A stretch of 64,000 nucleotides of DNA, taken from assembly GCF_011075055.1 (NCBI RefSeq), contig NW_025401183.1, forward strand, positions 1 to 64,000, given 5' to 3'. This document shows, piece by piece, positions 11,750 to 24,400 of this stretch. A model generated the notes under the pieces. That model ran no database searches and was not told the origin of the DNA. It was given only the letters and a program-made list of their open reading frames with translations. The stretch is from Mangifera indica (lineage: Eukaryota; Streptophyta; Magnoliopsida; Sapindales; Anacardiaceae). The stretch's first letter is position 1, and every line of letters begins with the position of its first letter. Made by a program: the position numbers and the translations under genes.

Positions 11750-13391
11750 TCTCCAACCCTTGATTAAACATGATGTATGCGATTGCTACTAGGAGAAGCA
11801 TGATTTTGAAGATTCAATAGTTGAAAGTGAAGTATTGCTTGAGCTCATTACATATTTCAATTTCACAATTCTATTATCTTGTTTCTTATACATTTGTTGT
11901 TGCAAATATATAAGTAACAAAGGCTTAATTATTCCAACTTTCTATGTGGAGAACTAACTTGGCGGTTTCAGACTTGCTGCACAAATTAAATAAATTTCTT
12001 GAATTCATTAATTTGAAAAAAAAAAAAGCCCACGTTAAATTAACACATGATATGGAAATTTTGAAACTTAAATATCATTTCCAAAAACCAAATGTCCCTC
12101 TCCCTCAAACAGAGGATTTCTTTCTAATGGAAATGATAATGTAATCACATCATTTCGAAAACTGCATACCAAGAATATTGATTCCTAAACAGGAAGGCAG
12201 TCGAAAAATTGCATGTTCTCCCAACCGTTAATAGCTAAAGAGGTTGGCCCAGCTCGTTAAAGGCAATCATGCTAACTGGGTTTTGATGTGAAGTCTGAAA
12301 GCATCCTACCAAAAAGTATCCAAAAAATTTCAAAGTTAAAAACCCAGCTCCACGCTTCAAATCCAATCCAAAGAACTTCAGTTTCACAAACAAATAGCCA
12401 CCTGTATCAAGTACAATTTATGCTTTAGTACACATCCAGAAAAGATGAGATAGTTAAAACATGCTAAAAAGGATGGAGACTTGTGAATGGGAAAACCAAA
12501 CGCTATAAATGGTGGAAAATTAACAAACTTGTGATTGTGACAGTAGATACACAAATGGCCACAATCAATTCATTCATGGCTCAAATATGTCCAGTCATAA
12601 ACGAATATATTCTAAGCATACTACTGACATAAACAACTTGAAATTAACTATGGTTATCAAATGTTCAAGAGGACACCACACCAGAAATTAATTAGTAAAA
12701 GATAAAGACAGACAGCTCTATTCCCTCATCAGTGATAGTTACTCAAAAAAACACCTGATTAGAGGGTCATCCCAACAAAAACAAGTAACCTTCTTGCCAT
12801 GGTCTAGCTGATTTCACTGCAAACAGTCCTTTGTAAAGACCCAATAAGACACTATATATTTCAAGCATGTTTAAGACCACACCATGTCTTAACACAATCA
12901 CATAACTCTGACATGGTCCAAACATAAAACTGTTGTATTATTAGCAACAAGAAAACAAAATCTACAAATGGAATGTGGATTATATTCTCTAGATCCTCAT
13001 TCATAACCACATCGATACAAGGAAGATAGGAAAGGAAGGAAATTTTCAAATCGTTTGAACATTACAAACTGCTAGAATAGAATACCATTTAGCAAAATCA
13101 AGATTTTAATATCTTCTAGCATCTTAGTAACCACGAGGTGTTTCATTCTTATAAACTCACTAGATAGTTACCACTATAACTGAAATACTGTGACACAGAG
13201 ACATGCAACTATTATGGATGAGCAGTCTCTAAAAAATGGAGAGATGGCAAATGCAAAAAGAACACTCAGTTTTCATAAATTGCAGCATGCACCATTTACA
13301 AACAGAGAAACTGAGCAAGAGAAGCAGACTTGCCTACTGAGTTTTCTTTTCTCTCTTTTGGGGCAATGGAATCTTTTTTAGGAGGTTATCA
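11750..13391. other. Space between two convergent genes
   Basis: The 3' UTRs of TIC21 (+) and the reticulon (-) must lie here. No reading frame resembles a known protein. Nothing else is recognised. Confidence 0.45.
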
Positions 13392-14740
13392 TCAATTTTC
13401 CTCTATTGTTTGGATAACTCTCTGTGTTTGGCACAACTTTTCATCAATGTGGTCTTGGTACTTGTCATACAGCACAGGCATAGACAAACTAAGAAGAACC
13501 CCTGCAAAAAGATCAAAAAAGAATTGTAAGCAATTCTAAAGAATCTTACAGAAAATACAACTAATTAGCAGAGGACTAACCAATACAGACAAATGTGAAA
13601 AAGTTGAAGAGACTACCAATGAAAGATATCACCAACAACACAAAAGCAACCTTATGACAAACCCACATCACAAAGAAAATATTTCATTTCAAGTTTTGTC
13701 CATTAATAAAATGCTAACAAATCCAATTTCTCATAAGAAAAAATTAGGAGAATCAGCAGCCAACCTGAAGGAATATTTTCAAATTCCTACCCACAGCAAT
13801 ATCATGAGCAATTGACAATGCATAATTGACCCAAACTCGCATCACATGGACAGCCTTTGCAACTGAATGATCTGAAATTTCTAGATCAGAGATGGGAGGC
13901 AGAGGCCTGAATCACAGCATCACTATTTTAATGACTTAAAACCACCCATGCTACTTTCCATTTTTAACATCAACTTCCCACCCAAGTCAATGAATTACAT
14001 ATAAACACCCGTGAAATTGAATACTCGCTAACAATGATCACTCTGGAGTCTGGAGGATATATACAAAGCATAAATACCAAAAGTGGTATTCAAATTAACT
14101 ACCTGTTGAGAAGGGAAGCAGATTTGCACCAGAGGAAGAGGATTGAGACCAGAAGAAGCAACACATTAGAAACAAAAGACAAGAGATTATAACCAGCTCG
14201 TTCAAAGAGGAACCATAAAGTTGTTGCCGAAGCTAGCAATACAATCCCTGCACAATATTTTTTCTACAACAAAGTATCAGCAACTACTCAAACACAATAA
14301 ATGATCATTAAGTTACAGATTATTTAATAAACAAGAAAATCAATGAAACATTTACGCAAACAAGTGTTCTTAGATATAAAACTCGTGGGATTTCTTTGTC
14401 ACAGTTCACATTAAAAACATTAAAGGATAAAAAATTCAGCCCCACAAGTGTCATATCTTACTTGTACAATACCATAAAGTGTTCCGTCAACATCGATGGT
14501 TGGCAATACGAACGTACAAGTAGAGATTCAACAAACAATGGAATTACTCAATCGTAAAAGCAAATCAAATCTATTAAGTAAAAAAATTTCAAGATAAATT
14601 CGTTTTCCAACGGCAAAATGAAATAAACAACAAAATATATATAAACATACATATGTGTATACATATATGAATGTATCCTATAAATGACCTAAGCCACCGC
14701 AGAGAGTTTGATGGGCAGACAAGCGAAGAGAATCTTCCAT
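13392..14740 (-). CDS. Reticulon-like protein (RTNLB type)
   Basis: Exons read from splice sites are 14689-14740, 14103-14247, 13765-13906, 13581-13650 and 13392-13501, all in frame, giving about 172 residues. Reticulons insert as two hydrophobic hairpins into the cytosolic leaflet of the ER and curve tubules. Exon 2 carries the first hairpin ([17 protein letters not shown] to [13 protein letters not shown]). Exon 3 carries the conserved linker [11 protein letters not shown] and [19 protein letters not shown]. Exons 4 and 5 carry the second hairpin, then [16 protein letters not shown], a strong reticulon signature. Odd point: the basic D-x-x-W segment usual just before the first hairpin is absent from this model, so a small exon between 14248 and 14688 may be missing. 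Its place between TIC21 and UNC-50 matches, from memory, Arabidopsis RTNLB10 (At2g15280). Confidence 0.88.
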
Positions 14741-15263
14741 GGCCGTAAAGGTTTCAGGGTTTCTGATTGAAACTGAAACGTAGGGGGAAGGGAGGGAGAA
14801 GGAGGAGAATGGAGAGTGTACTAACGAGGAAGAGTTGATGCTGACAAACAAAACAAACAGGAACTAAGAATTCAGTTGACTAAAATTCTACCGTTCCGAC
14901 TTGGCCCAACAGAGGGCCCACAAATATTTATTGTTCTCTTTATTCAACAAGAGATAATAATTAACAGAGGTCTGCAGTGGGAACTGCACCGCGAGCCTTT
15001 ACTATTCAGTGAATAGCCTGGCAGACCAAGTCGAGGCCGGTCTGGTCTGGCCTGCCCTGTTAACACCTCTAAGTCTAACCACACCTGTCTCTCTACACGA
15101 ACTAAGTCAATTCATATGGATTTCTCACGCCCGCCATTGTTTTAAGTTCTTTCTTAATGAATCACATTTGAAGAATTATTTCTATACAAGTACGGTGATA
15201 ATGTTTGCGGGTCCTATCACATGGTCACTATTTTCTTTTTTAGCTTTGGCTAGTTATAATGTA
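14741..15263. other. Reticulon promoter region
   Basis: This is upstream of the minus-strand reticulon ATG. It contains CT-rich and GGGCC-like stretches (14895-14925) typical of a leader or promoter. No gene is seen. Confidence 0.35.
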
Positions 15264-15962
15264 GTCAAAGAACTATTTCCCTCTTAAGATTTAGTGCTAT
15301 GTATACATATACGCACATGATTGATAAAAAAATTTAAATATTTATTTAATTTTTAATTTATTAAAATACATTCATAAAGTTTGTATTATGTTTAAGAAGT
15401 TATATTATTTTTTATTAATAATATCAAAATAATTAAAATTATATTTTATTTTCTTTTTTAGTTTAGAAAACTAATAATTTTTTTTTTATAATTAAGTTTT
15501 AAAAAATTTACTTTTTTTTCTTAGGATACCAAACTTAAAATCCAGTTGCTTTCGCCAATGAGTGACAATCCTATAACAGACGAAAGAGTCGTTGCCTTTT
15601 AGAGAACAACAATGATTATCTAGATCTGAATGACGTTTTATTGTCTAACAAAATTTGAGGCCTCCAGATACCATTGGTGGCTAGAGGGAGGGATGAAAAA
15701 AAACACTTAAGAATTGCGAAGGAAAAAATCATTTTTTAAATTTGAGATCCGAAGGTGAAATATTAATTTTCAAAACCTAAAAAAGAAAATAAGATAAAAA
15801 AGATATTTTTTAATATTATTATGAAATGATAATTTTATCTTTATATTTAACGATAATTTTAACAAAAATTTAAGGATAAAAAGATATTAAAATTTTTTAT
15901 TTATCACAAATATGCCTTTGGGATTTTGAAATAAAACTTTAGAGAGAAATAATCCTTTTGTC
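15264..15962. mobile_element. Foldback Mutator-type MITE, degenerate copy
   Basis: The left end is GTCAAAGAACTATTTCCC. The right end, reverse-complemented, is GACAAAAGGATTATTTCTC. Flanks are TATAATGTA (15255-15263) and TATAATATA (15963-15971), 8 of 9 matching. The ends have drifted from GGCC, so this looks older than copies A, B and C. Confidence 0.6.
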
Positions 15963-16380
15963 TATAATATATTATGGTAAAGAGCATAACGTGAAGTATT
16001 ATTAAAGGAATAAGAATAGTTGGTATAAATTTGTTGGTATTAAAATGAGCATGCACGCACGTGTGGAGAAAGCCAGGCTTTAGATTTGATTTGGTTGGAC
16101 TTTGGCAGAAGGAAACGTCCAGGATTGTTCATCACCCACGTGTTACCCCCCTGCTTGCTTGACTTGTTAATTGAAAATTACTCAATAACTTATATTCAAT
16201 GGGACTAATTTTTAAAGATTATTGACATTAATATGTACAGTTTTATAATATGTAAATTGTTGTATGATTGCTACTTTAAAACCAACATATGATTTACGGG
16301 TTTGCTTGTCGGTATTTGTCACGAAGTTCATTGCATTTAACCATTGAAAGTATAATTGCTTCAAGTTTAAATTATTAGGA

Positions 16381-17305
16381 GGCCAATAGACTAATTCCCA
16401 CCTAAGGTTTGACTTATTCTTGAACTCTCACACATCAAATCTTAGAAATCTAAATACTTCCCTGTTATTTAATTTCGGTTAAAATTTGTTATTAACTATA
16501 AAGACAAAAATATCATTTAACCAATAATATTAAAATACTAAAATTTTATCTTTTTTTTTTTTTGTTTAAAAAATTAATAATTTTTCTCTCATCCAAAAGT
16601 TTGAAAAATTACTTTTTCCCTTCCCCAAGGTTCCATTACTTCCCCTTCCTTCTCTAGCAACTGTTCTTCGGTCAACTTCTCATCTGTCTGTGCTCTCTCA
16701 TGCCTCTTAAATGAAGGTGCAACCATGAACGCAACAAATAGAAGTGGCTTTGTTGAAGATTCGTGTACGATGAATCAGTCTCTTCAATTGATCACCTTAG
16801 AGTCTTCCCTTAGAGTTTGATGTACATCTTTGAAATGACGAGAAGGGATGTCAAGAGAGGAGAAATCGTGTGTGATGTCGGAGGAGGATAGCTCAAGTGT
16901 TGGAGAGAGGGCAAGGTCGATGTCAATTCAGTCTTAAGCAAAGGAGGAGAAGGAGGAAGAGGATGTTAGAAGGGATGCTGGAAAATGAAGTTGAAGAGAG
17001 GGTAAAATTAAAGTTTTCAAAAGTTTGGGGTGGTTGAAATAGAAAAAAAATGAAAACCCTAAATGGTGGAGAAAAAAGTAAAATTTTAAAACTATATTAG
17101 AGGGAAATTATACATTTTTAAAACTAAGACGAGAAAAAATGATAAATTTCTTTTAAATAAAATAATTAAATAACATTTTTACTCTTTATATTAATAATAA
17201 AATTTAACATAATTTAGATAATGGGTGAGAATTTAAATTTTTTAAATTTTGTGGATGCAACTTTGAGAACATACTAAACTACAGGTGGGAATAAGGCTTT
17301 TGGCC
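16381..17305. mobile_element. Foldback Mutator-type MITE, copy D
   Basis: A 925-bp element with ends GGCCAATAGACTAATTCCC and GGCCAAAAGCCTTATTCCC (opposite strand). The flanks TTATTAGGA and TTATTAAAA are only partly alike. The interior keeps inverted arms of the family (TTGAAAAATTACTTTTTCCC and its mirror), but the central part is unrelated in sequence to copies B and C. Confidence 0.7.
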
Positions 17306-17413
17306 TTATTAAAATTGTGTTTGGTGGAAACATAAATCAAAGAGATTCTTCAGGAATTACTTGGATAAGTACAATAGATTAATTGGCTCTCGGACGATTT
17401 TAAATTTAAAATA

Positions 17414-17990
17414 GGCCAAAAGACTTATTCCCACTAAAGGTACAATGAAATCCCGAGCTTCTATCCTCTCATTTTTTTTAACTCAAACACTCATTCATAA
17501 ACTAAAATTTATTAAATTTTTTAGTTATGCTTAGAGTATAATCGTTATTTAATAATAATATTTTAAAAAATAAAAATTTATATCATTTTACTTTTTTAAT
17601 TTAAAAAATTAACAATTTTTCTCTAAAATTAAGTTTTAAAAAGTGATATTTTCCCCCCACCTAGGGTTTTCGAATTTTGCCAGCGAATTTTCAACCAATG
17701 ATGACCAATCTCTCTCCTTCCCGATGTCGTCTCCCTCCGGTGCTTAATATATAATCGATGACCTTTAGAGTTAATGAAATTCAAAAGAAGAGTTGAAACT
17801 TTTTGTTTGGATCTTCGTCATCCAAATGAAGAGATCGGTCTCATTTGGAGGAGGACAACTCCCCATTTAGACCGTCGTTGTTGTCTAGACGAAGCTGATT
17901 TTATTTGAATGACGAAGATCTAAACGAAGAGTTTTGACTTTTCGTTTAGATTTCATCAAATTCAGACATCGTTAGTCGGATATTAAACAC

Positions 17991-18033
<43 letters not shown>

Positions 18034-18338
18034 GACACGAAGAGGAGAGAGAGATAGGTCGTCGTTGGCCAGAAATTCGTCGACGAAATTAGAAACCCTA
18101 GATAGGGGGAAAATGTTACTTTTCAAAATTTAATTTTAAGAGAAATTATTAATTTTTCAAATTAAAAGGCTAAAAAGATATAAACTTTAAATATTATTGT
18201 TAAATAACAATTTTACCTTTAATCATAACTGAAAATTTAATAGATTTTAATTCATAAATAAGTGTTTGAGTTTTCACAAATTAAAAAGTGAGAATATACA
18301 ATTTTACTATACCTTGGGTGGAAATTAGTGTTTTGGCC
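17414..18338. mobile_element. Foldback Mutator-type MITE, copy E
   Basis: A 925-bp element with ends GGCCAAAAGACTTATTCCC and GGCCAAAACACTAATTTCC (opposite strand). Flanks are TTTAAAATA (17405-17413) and ATTAAAATA (18339-18347), 8 of 9 matching. It starts only 108 bp after copy D ends and is in the same state of decay. The right arm carries a GA microsatellite. Confidence 0.75.
17992..18032. repeat. (GA)n microsatellite
   Basis: About twenty uninterrupted GA units inside the right arm of foldback copy E. There is no matching tract in the left arm, so it arose after the palindrome formed. Confidence 0.95.
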
Positions 18339-18347
18339 ATTAAAATA

Positions 18348-19587
18348 CTTTGAATAATTTAATAACTCATAACTATTGTTATAACACATGGTATTAGATT
18401 CTTGATCCTTATCTTTACATAAAAGATAAGGATATCTAGGTACCACTAATGATAGAAACAAAAGATTAACTTGGACGCAACAATCAGCATAAAGGCTACA
18501 GTCAAACAAACAAAACAAAGACGTTTCCTTTCGTTGATCTAATCCTTTGGTTTCATTATTCTTCCTTTAGGCTGACCCAAAATGAACCTCAAATCTCTCA
18601 TAATTAACCAGCAATAAAAAAAAAGTTTGTTGTTTTAATTAATATAATTAAAATTTTTTAAATTATCAAAGCAAACTAAAAAAATAATACAACCAATCCA
18701 ACGAATTTTTTAATTAATAAATTAATATTACGTGAATTGAAATATAAATTTGTAATTTAAAATATTTTCTCAATTCATTTTGAAATATGAACCCCACTGT
18801 TACGTAATTCGCTTGCAGTCTCCGGCTGGTCAGCTCACTGAAATCGATCTTAATTAAAGACAGTTTTTGACCGGTTTTGCAATGATAGGAAATCGGTGAC
18901 CGCCTCGTGTCGGTTACTTAAAGGCCGTTAGTATGTCAGGTTTCCAGGCTGGACTGACAACTTCTCAGTCATATCCGTTTTTCAATTTTGGAACCGTTGT
19001 TGTCGTTTTCTCCGCCTCACCCAGCTTCTTCCTTTCCCCAAATAACACAAAAAAAAAAAAATCTCTTTCTTTTTAATTCAAGACTATTTTATAATAATTT
19101 CTAACTACATAAGTAAAGATCGCAAAGATAAATTCTGAAAGAAATTAAGGATTTAACGTTAATAATATCTGAAAATTATTATAAAATAATTAATTAATTT
19201 TATCAAGTTAAATAAATCTTCTTTGAAATTTTAATCAGTAAATTATAAAAAATCCGCACGAGTAAAAACCAGTCAAAAGGTCATAATCAAGGCTTTCTCT
19301 TAAAATATTAAAGAGCTGACGTGACCGGACTTGAACGTTATAACAGCTGTAAAATATTAAACCAGTCACCTAGTAGTACCGGTCATCCCTTCAAAATAAC
19401 GCTTATTACACGTATCGGTTAACAGGCTCAATCAGTTACCCTAACCCCCTCCCTTTATAAACCAAGCCCATCAGCTCCTCGTCTGTGTCCTTAACAACAG
19501 TTTCTCTCTCTCACAATCTCAACCGTCTGTGTGAATTGTCAATGTTAAGATTCAGTTAGGGTTGTTTTTTTGTTGAAAATTCGAAGT
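18348..19587 (+). promoter_or_regulatory. MYB upstream region with TATA box at 19454-19460
   Basis: TTTATAA at 19454-19460 sits 128 bp before the MYB ATG, followed by a CT-rich leader (TTTCTCTCTCTCAC at 19501-19514). Farther upstream is AT-rich with several ACCGGT-like and CAGTTAC/GGTTAC motifs. The latter resemble MYB-type sites and might allow autoregulation, which is only inference. Confidence 0.45.
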
Positions 19588-20400
19588 ATGAATCGGGTTT
19601 TAGAGACCGATCGGATCAAGGGGCCGTGGAGTCCTGAAGAGGACCAGCTGTTGCACCAACTCGTGCAATGTAACGGCGCGAGGAACTGGTCCCTTATATC
19701 CAAATCGATTCCGGGCCGGTCCGGGAAATCTTGCCGGCTGCGGTGGTGCAATCAGCTATCCCCCGAGGTCCAGCACCGTCCCTTCACCTCCGACGAGGAC
19801 GAGATCATCATGCAAGCGCATGCTACGTTCGGCAACAAGTGGGCGACCATAGCGAGACTCTTGAACGGCCGTACGGATAACTCCGTAAAAAACCACTGGA
19901 ACTCAACGTTGAAACGGAAGTACGCGATGATAACCACGGAGGATGATAACGACGATATCAACGAAAGAGGAAGAGATAGTTTTTATCCAGAGAAGAAAAG
20001 ATCTGCGCCTGGTTCGTTTTCTGGTAATTCATCGAGTCCGTCTGGATCCGACGTGAGCGATTCTGGTCTACCGGCGATGTCTAGTTCGGATATGTGTGGG
20101 TCTGTTGGGACGTTTGTTGAAACCGAGAATGGAAGCGATAAAAACATCAATAATAATGGTGATGTTGCGTTCAATGTATCGACTGAACTTACTTTGAACT
20201 TACCTGGTAATGAATCGAACGATTTGACTCAGTGCTGGGTACCAAGGGAGGTTTCACAGAAGGAAGAGAGTAGCACTGATTACAATAATAAAACGAGGGT
20301 AGTTTGGCCGGAGTTGATGGCTTTGATGCAAGAAATGATAAGGAAAGAAGTGAGGAATTATATGGAAGAGGCAGTGACTAATAATGGGATTAAGGGGTGA
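19588..20400 (+). CDS. R2R3-MYB transcription factor, subgroup 22 (MYB44/70/73/77-like)
   Basis: A single exon of 270 residues. R2 spans about residues 11-58 with regular tryptophans W14, W34 and W53; R3 spans about 64-109 with F66 replacing the first Trp, then W85 and W104, as in most plant R2R3 proteins. Hallmarks of subgroup 22 are [12 protein letters not shown], the PSGSDVSD motif at 151-158, LTLNL at 201-205 (an LxLxL EAR-type repression motif) and [13 protein letters not shown] at 247-259. Members act in the nucleus in ABA, stress and auxin responses; several are repressors. The ATG at 19588 gives the expected short leader before R2; the frame is open upstream but has no earlier ATG. 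Lack of introns is normal for this subgroup. The subgroup is certain; which member is not. Confidence 0.95.
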   Translation: MNRVLETDRIKGPWSPEEDQLLHQLVQCNGARNWSLISKSIPGRSGKSCRLRWCNQLSPEVQHRPFTSDEDEIIMQAHATFGNKWATIARLLNGRTDNSVKNHWNSTLKRKYAMITTEDDNDDINERGRDSFYPEKKRSAPGSFSGNSSSPSGSDVSDSGLPAMSSSDMCGSVGTFVETENGSDKNINNNGDVAFNVSTELTLNLPGNESNDLTQCWVPREVSQKEESSTDYNNKTRVVWPELMALMQEMIRKEVRNYMEEAVTNNGIKG

Positions 20401-21448
20401 CTTAATGGAAATTTGGGTAACTGAAAAAACAAATTAAAATTGCCGCCTTTAAAAAAAGTTCAAGAGATAGAGAGCTGAAGGTAATGCATTTGAATTGAAA
20501 TTTCAGGAGAAAACGTATCGGTTTTCTGTTTTCTTTTATGGCAAATTCATATCCCCGCTGCCGATTTTCTAATTGTTTTAAACTGATGGAAATCATAAAG
20601 CCTTTTGTACTTTTTGCCTTTTATTTTATTTTTATGAGTTTAATATATGCTTTTACAAGTGTTATATTTTATACTGGAATTGTTATTTAGAGGTTTTTTT
20701 TCTTGTAATCTTGAAAAATTATGTATTATAGTTACTAAAATAGAAACTAATTTTGAATAAAATTTAACCAATATTATATTTTATATTAAAAATTAGTTAA
20801 ATTAAATGAGCATCATATGCGAGAGAGCGGATGACAGGACACCGATTTATCCAATGTTTTTTGCAGGAAAAGTGATTATTCCCAAGGAGAAATGACTGTG
20901 TTGCACCACCCAAACTTGTTAGAAATGACACGATCGCACGAAGTCTACATCATAATGTTGTGATGTTCACATCCATGTGATTGGGAGTGAATGTCAGTTA
21001 AAACTGAAAAGAGAGGACATTTTTACACTTTTTTGGCCACTTGAGGTCTCATCTCAATCGTCATTTTCTCTCTACTATTCCACTCTGCATGAGAGCATTA
21101 CTATTCCATTGTGTACGTATAAATTACTCTAAATTAAAAATTGAAAATATAGTTGGATCTATATTAATAATAAGACTATACATAAATAATGTATATAATT
21201 TTATAAATAAATAATAATATATTATTTTATTTTTAATTTAAAATTATTTAATTATGTAATATATATTATTATACTACTATTCCACTGTGCATGAGAGCAT
21301 TACTTCCCCCCCGCCCAAAAAACAAAAAGGAGTCTGGTTTTAAGTCCGACTTCATAATTTGAGCCCAATCAAGTCCAATAACGCAAATTGGCGAAGAGTC
21401 GTCGTCGTCTTTCTACGTTTGTGCGAAAAAACCTGACAGAGATAAGAG
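20401..21448. other. MYB to UNC-50 spacer with a 31-bp direct repeat
   Basis: 20401-20700 is the likely MYB 3' UTR. CTACTATTCCACT..ATGAGAGCATTACT occurs at about 21074 and again at about 21276, flanking ~170 bp of AT-rich MITE-like DNA related to the short MITE family. 21330-21448 is the UNC-50 leader. Confidence 0.45.
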
Positions 21449-24400
21449 ATGCTGCCAACTTCTGTCTCTAAAGAGCGCTCGTCGTCCGCCATGTCTCGTT
21501 CAAACTCCATGCTCCCTCAGTACCTCCGTCGAATCATCAAGGTCCTTTATATAAATTTCTTGACAAGTGGATCTGATATCTTTCATTTCGCACCAAACTC
21601 GCCGATTAGATCAATTTAGGAGTAAACTCGTATAGTTGTGTTAAATTCTGCTTCAGTTTAATCCATGCAACTTTTTCTTTACTTAGTGTTCAATGGATTG
21701 TTTGATTATGGCATGTTAATTTCTTCATTTGATGAAAATTGTATTAGATAGGTATATTCTGAATGACGTTATTTCTATTAGAGGCTTTCTTGAGACAACA
21801 TTTTCAGACGTTGTGGAGTTCCATAGTTCAAATTTTTATCTTTTATTTGCATGATTCTTTTAGCGGATCATTCTGTTGTAGTTTATAGACTTTGGTTTTT
21901 GGGTAGAGACGACAGTTATCTCAAATGATGTTGAAAAAGTTAGCATTATCATTTAATTGTGTTTCTTTTGTTTTTTGGATTCATTGTAGTGGCAGCAAAT
22001 GGATATTGAATATACTTTCTGGCAAATGCTTCATCTATGCACTTCACCAAAAGTGGTGTGAGTATTAAACTTCTAACCACCGTAATCCTTATTGTTGTTA
22101 TTGTGTTTTATTATTTAAATGTATTCTTTATTGTCATCACCTGATCTATGCCTGCAGTTGTCAATTTATTTTTTGGTCTGTCCTCAATTGTAGAACTAAA
22201 TATGGCTTTCTTGAATGTAGAAGTAGTTCAGATGAATCATAAATATTGCTGCTGAAGGATTGAATTAAGAGATGCAACCTTGAATCGTCCTTGGTGTGCA
22301 GGCTAACGTTCATGAATGTTCATTCATGTACACAATCTGTGCCATCTTTGTAAACATATTATTTGAATTATCTTATGTTTTGTTGAAGATTTTGTCTTTT
22401 TTTTTTCTTGTGCCCTGAAGTATTTCCCTTGATATGGAGATTACAACTGGAATGGGAGTTTAGTTGTGGACCTGATCATGTTTACTGAAACTGTTAGCAA
22501 CTTTATAATGAATGGATTTATTTGCTTTTTTCATTGGCTTGTGCTGATTTATGCCTCGTTAAAATAGGAGGGAATGTTTCTTTTAATTGGAGTATTTCTG
22601 ATTAATTTTGCAGTATTGGTGTCTTGATTTTGATGGTTAGCAATGCTCTAATTATTGTGATTCTTCATTTTGCATGTGGAATGGTATGGTCTTTACAGCT
22701 ATCAGCATACCAAGTATCACAAACGTGAGTGCCCTCGCTGTTAAAGTATATTTCAGTTTTTTATGCAACAGTTTAAGTTTTCATAATGTATATCATAAAA
22801 GTTTGTAGTGTGGTTTTTCTGAATACGTCTGGAGTCAGTAATTGTATATGCACCTTTTAACAGATGAAAATGTTTAAAAGCGTGGTTAGCTGTTTAGTCA
22901 CCGTTTTGCAGTACTGTTATTTTGCAATTTTCACCAACCTGAAACCACACAACTTTTACTAACAATATGAAAAATGGTAGATAAGAGGCATTATCATTTT
23001 TTCACCATCCTTACATTGAATTAAACTTGAATAAAGTCAATTATCTGATGTCATCACTAACAAGGATGCAACTGAAAATTGTCTGTTTTGCTTTTAATTT
23101 CAGAAACTAAGAATCAATGGGCTCGAGACGATCCTGCATTTGTTGTAATCTGCAGCCTCCTTTTGTCAGTTGCAACTGTAGCTTATTGTGCCGTGTAAGT
23201 TTGTAATGTGCATCCTTGATGGCAGTTTTAACATTTATATAGGGGGTGGAGTGGTGCGGGTATCCCTTAAATTATTTTTTACCAACCGATATTAGGAAAG
23301 GTGAAAGATTTTGTGAGTTTTAATAATTAATGTGAAATTGATAAGTTCCTATTTACTTTCCAAAGGAGATCTTCTATGAATTCCTTTCTTGTTGGTGTGC
23401 CTTTGGAACATTACCTTGTGATTTCTATGTTTTATTGCCATGGTGATCCATTCTTTAATACGTCAATATATCTTTTAGTTTAGTTCTGCTCATTCAACCA
23501 TGTGCTGTTTTGTTGGGTTTTCCATTCTGATAACCTTATCAGGACGTCTTCCTATACTTTCAGGTACGACCATAGTGCCACACATGCAGTTTTTGTTGTA
23601 ATTTCAGTTTTGCTTTTCCATTTTCTGATTACAGGAGCAGTTCTGGCCACATGCTGTTGGTAAGAGCTACTTATGTATAAAGATATTTCACATTTGTTTT
23701 ACATTGCCCTTCATTTTTAAGCTGTGTTTATTTCTGGAAAGACTTTGGGGAGGTATTTCACCTTTGCACTGTCTTTATGAAGTTTGTTGGTTTATTGTGT
23801 TAATAAAATGTAGAATACTGCATATTACTGGTGTCAGTAGCAGTAGAATAATGTTTATATATATTCTTTGCTCTTGTTAAAATACCAAGGTGGTTTTGCA
23901 TGGTTTTCAAACTCTAATCAAGTGAAAAAACTTTCCAATCCACTGAATTACATCCTGTCAGTGTCTATGGCGTGGTTAAAATGTTGTAAAATGGATTCTA
24001 TGTTACATTTTTTGTACTAGAAGGGGTGAGAGCTGAGTGGGATACTGGAAATTTTCTTTATAATATTACTGATTGTGCTGAAGTTTGTTATGGAGGTATC
24101 CTTTGGTATTCTTTTTCACTTGGGTGAATCTCACAATGTTGGACTTTAATACCTTCTTGAAAATTTTTGAAGATTCTGGTTAATTCTGAAATTCATATTA
24201 CACGTTATATATATATATTTTTCTAAATTCATATTTCTCTGCATCAGCTGTATTCTTACTTACTTTTTAATTTTTCAAGATGTTTCTTATTCTTTCTCCA
24301 TTTTTTTTCCTGATAGTTGTGATTATGGTTACTACATTTTATGTAATTGTAAACCAGTGAAGCACTGAAATTCATTCCCTGTTTCTGTGCAGGTTCCTGA

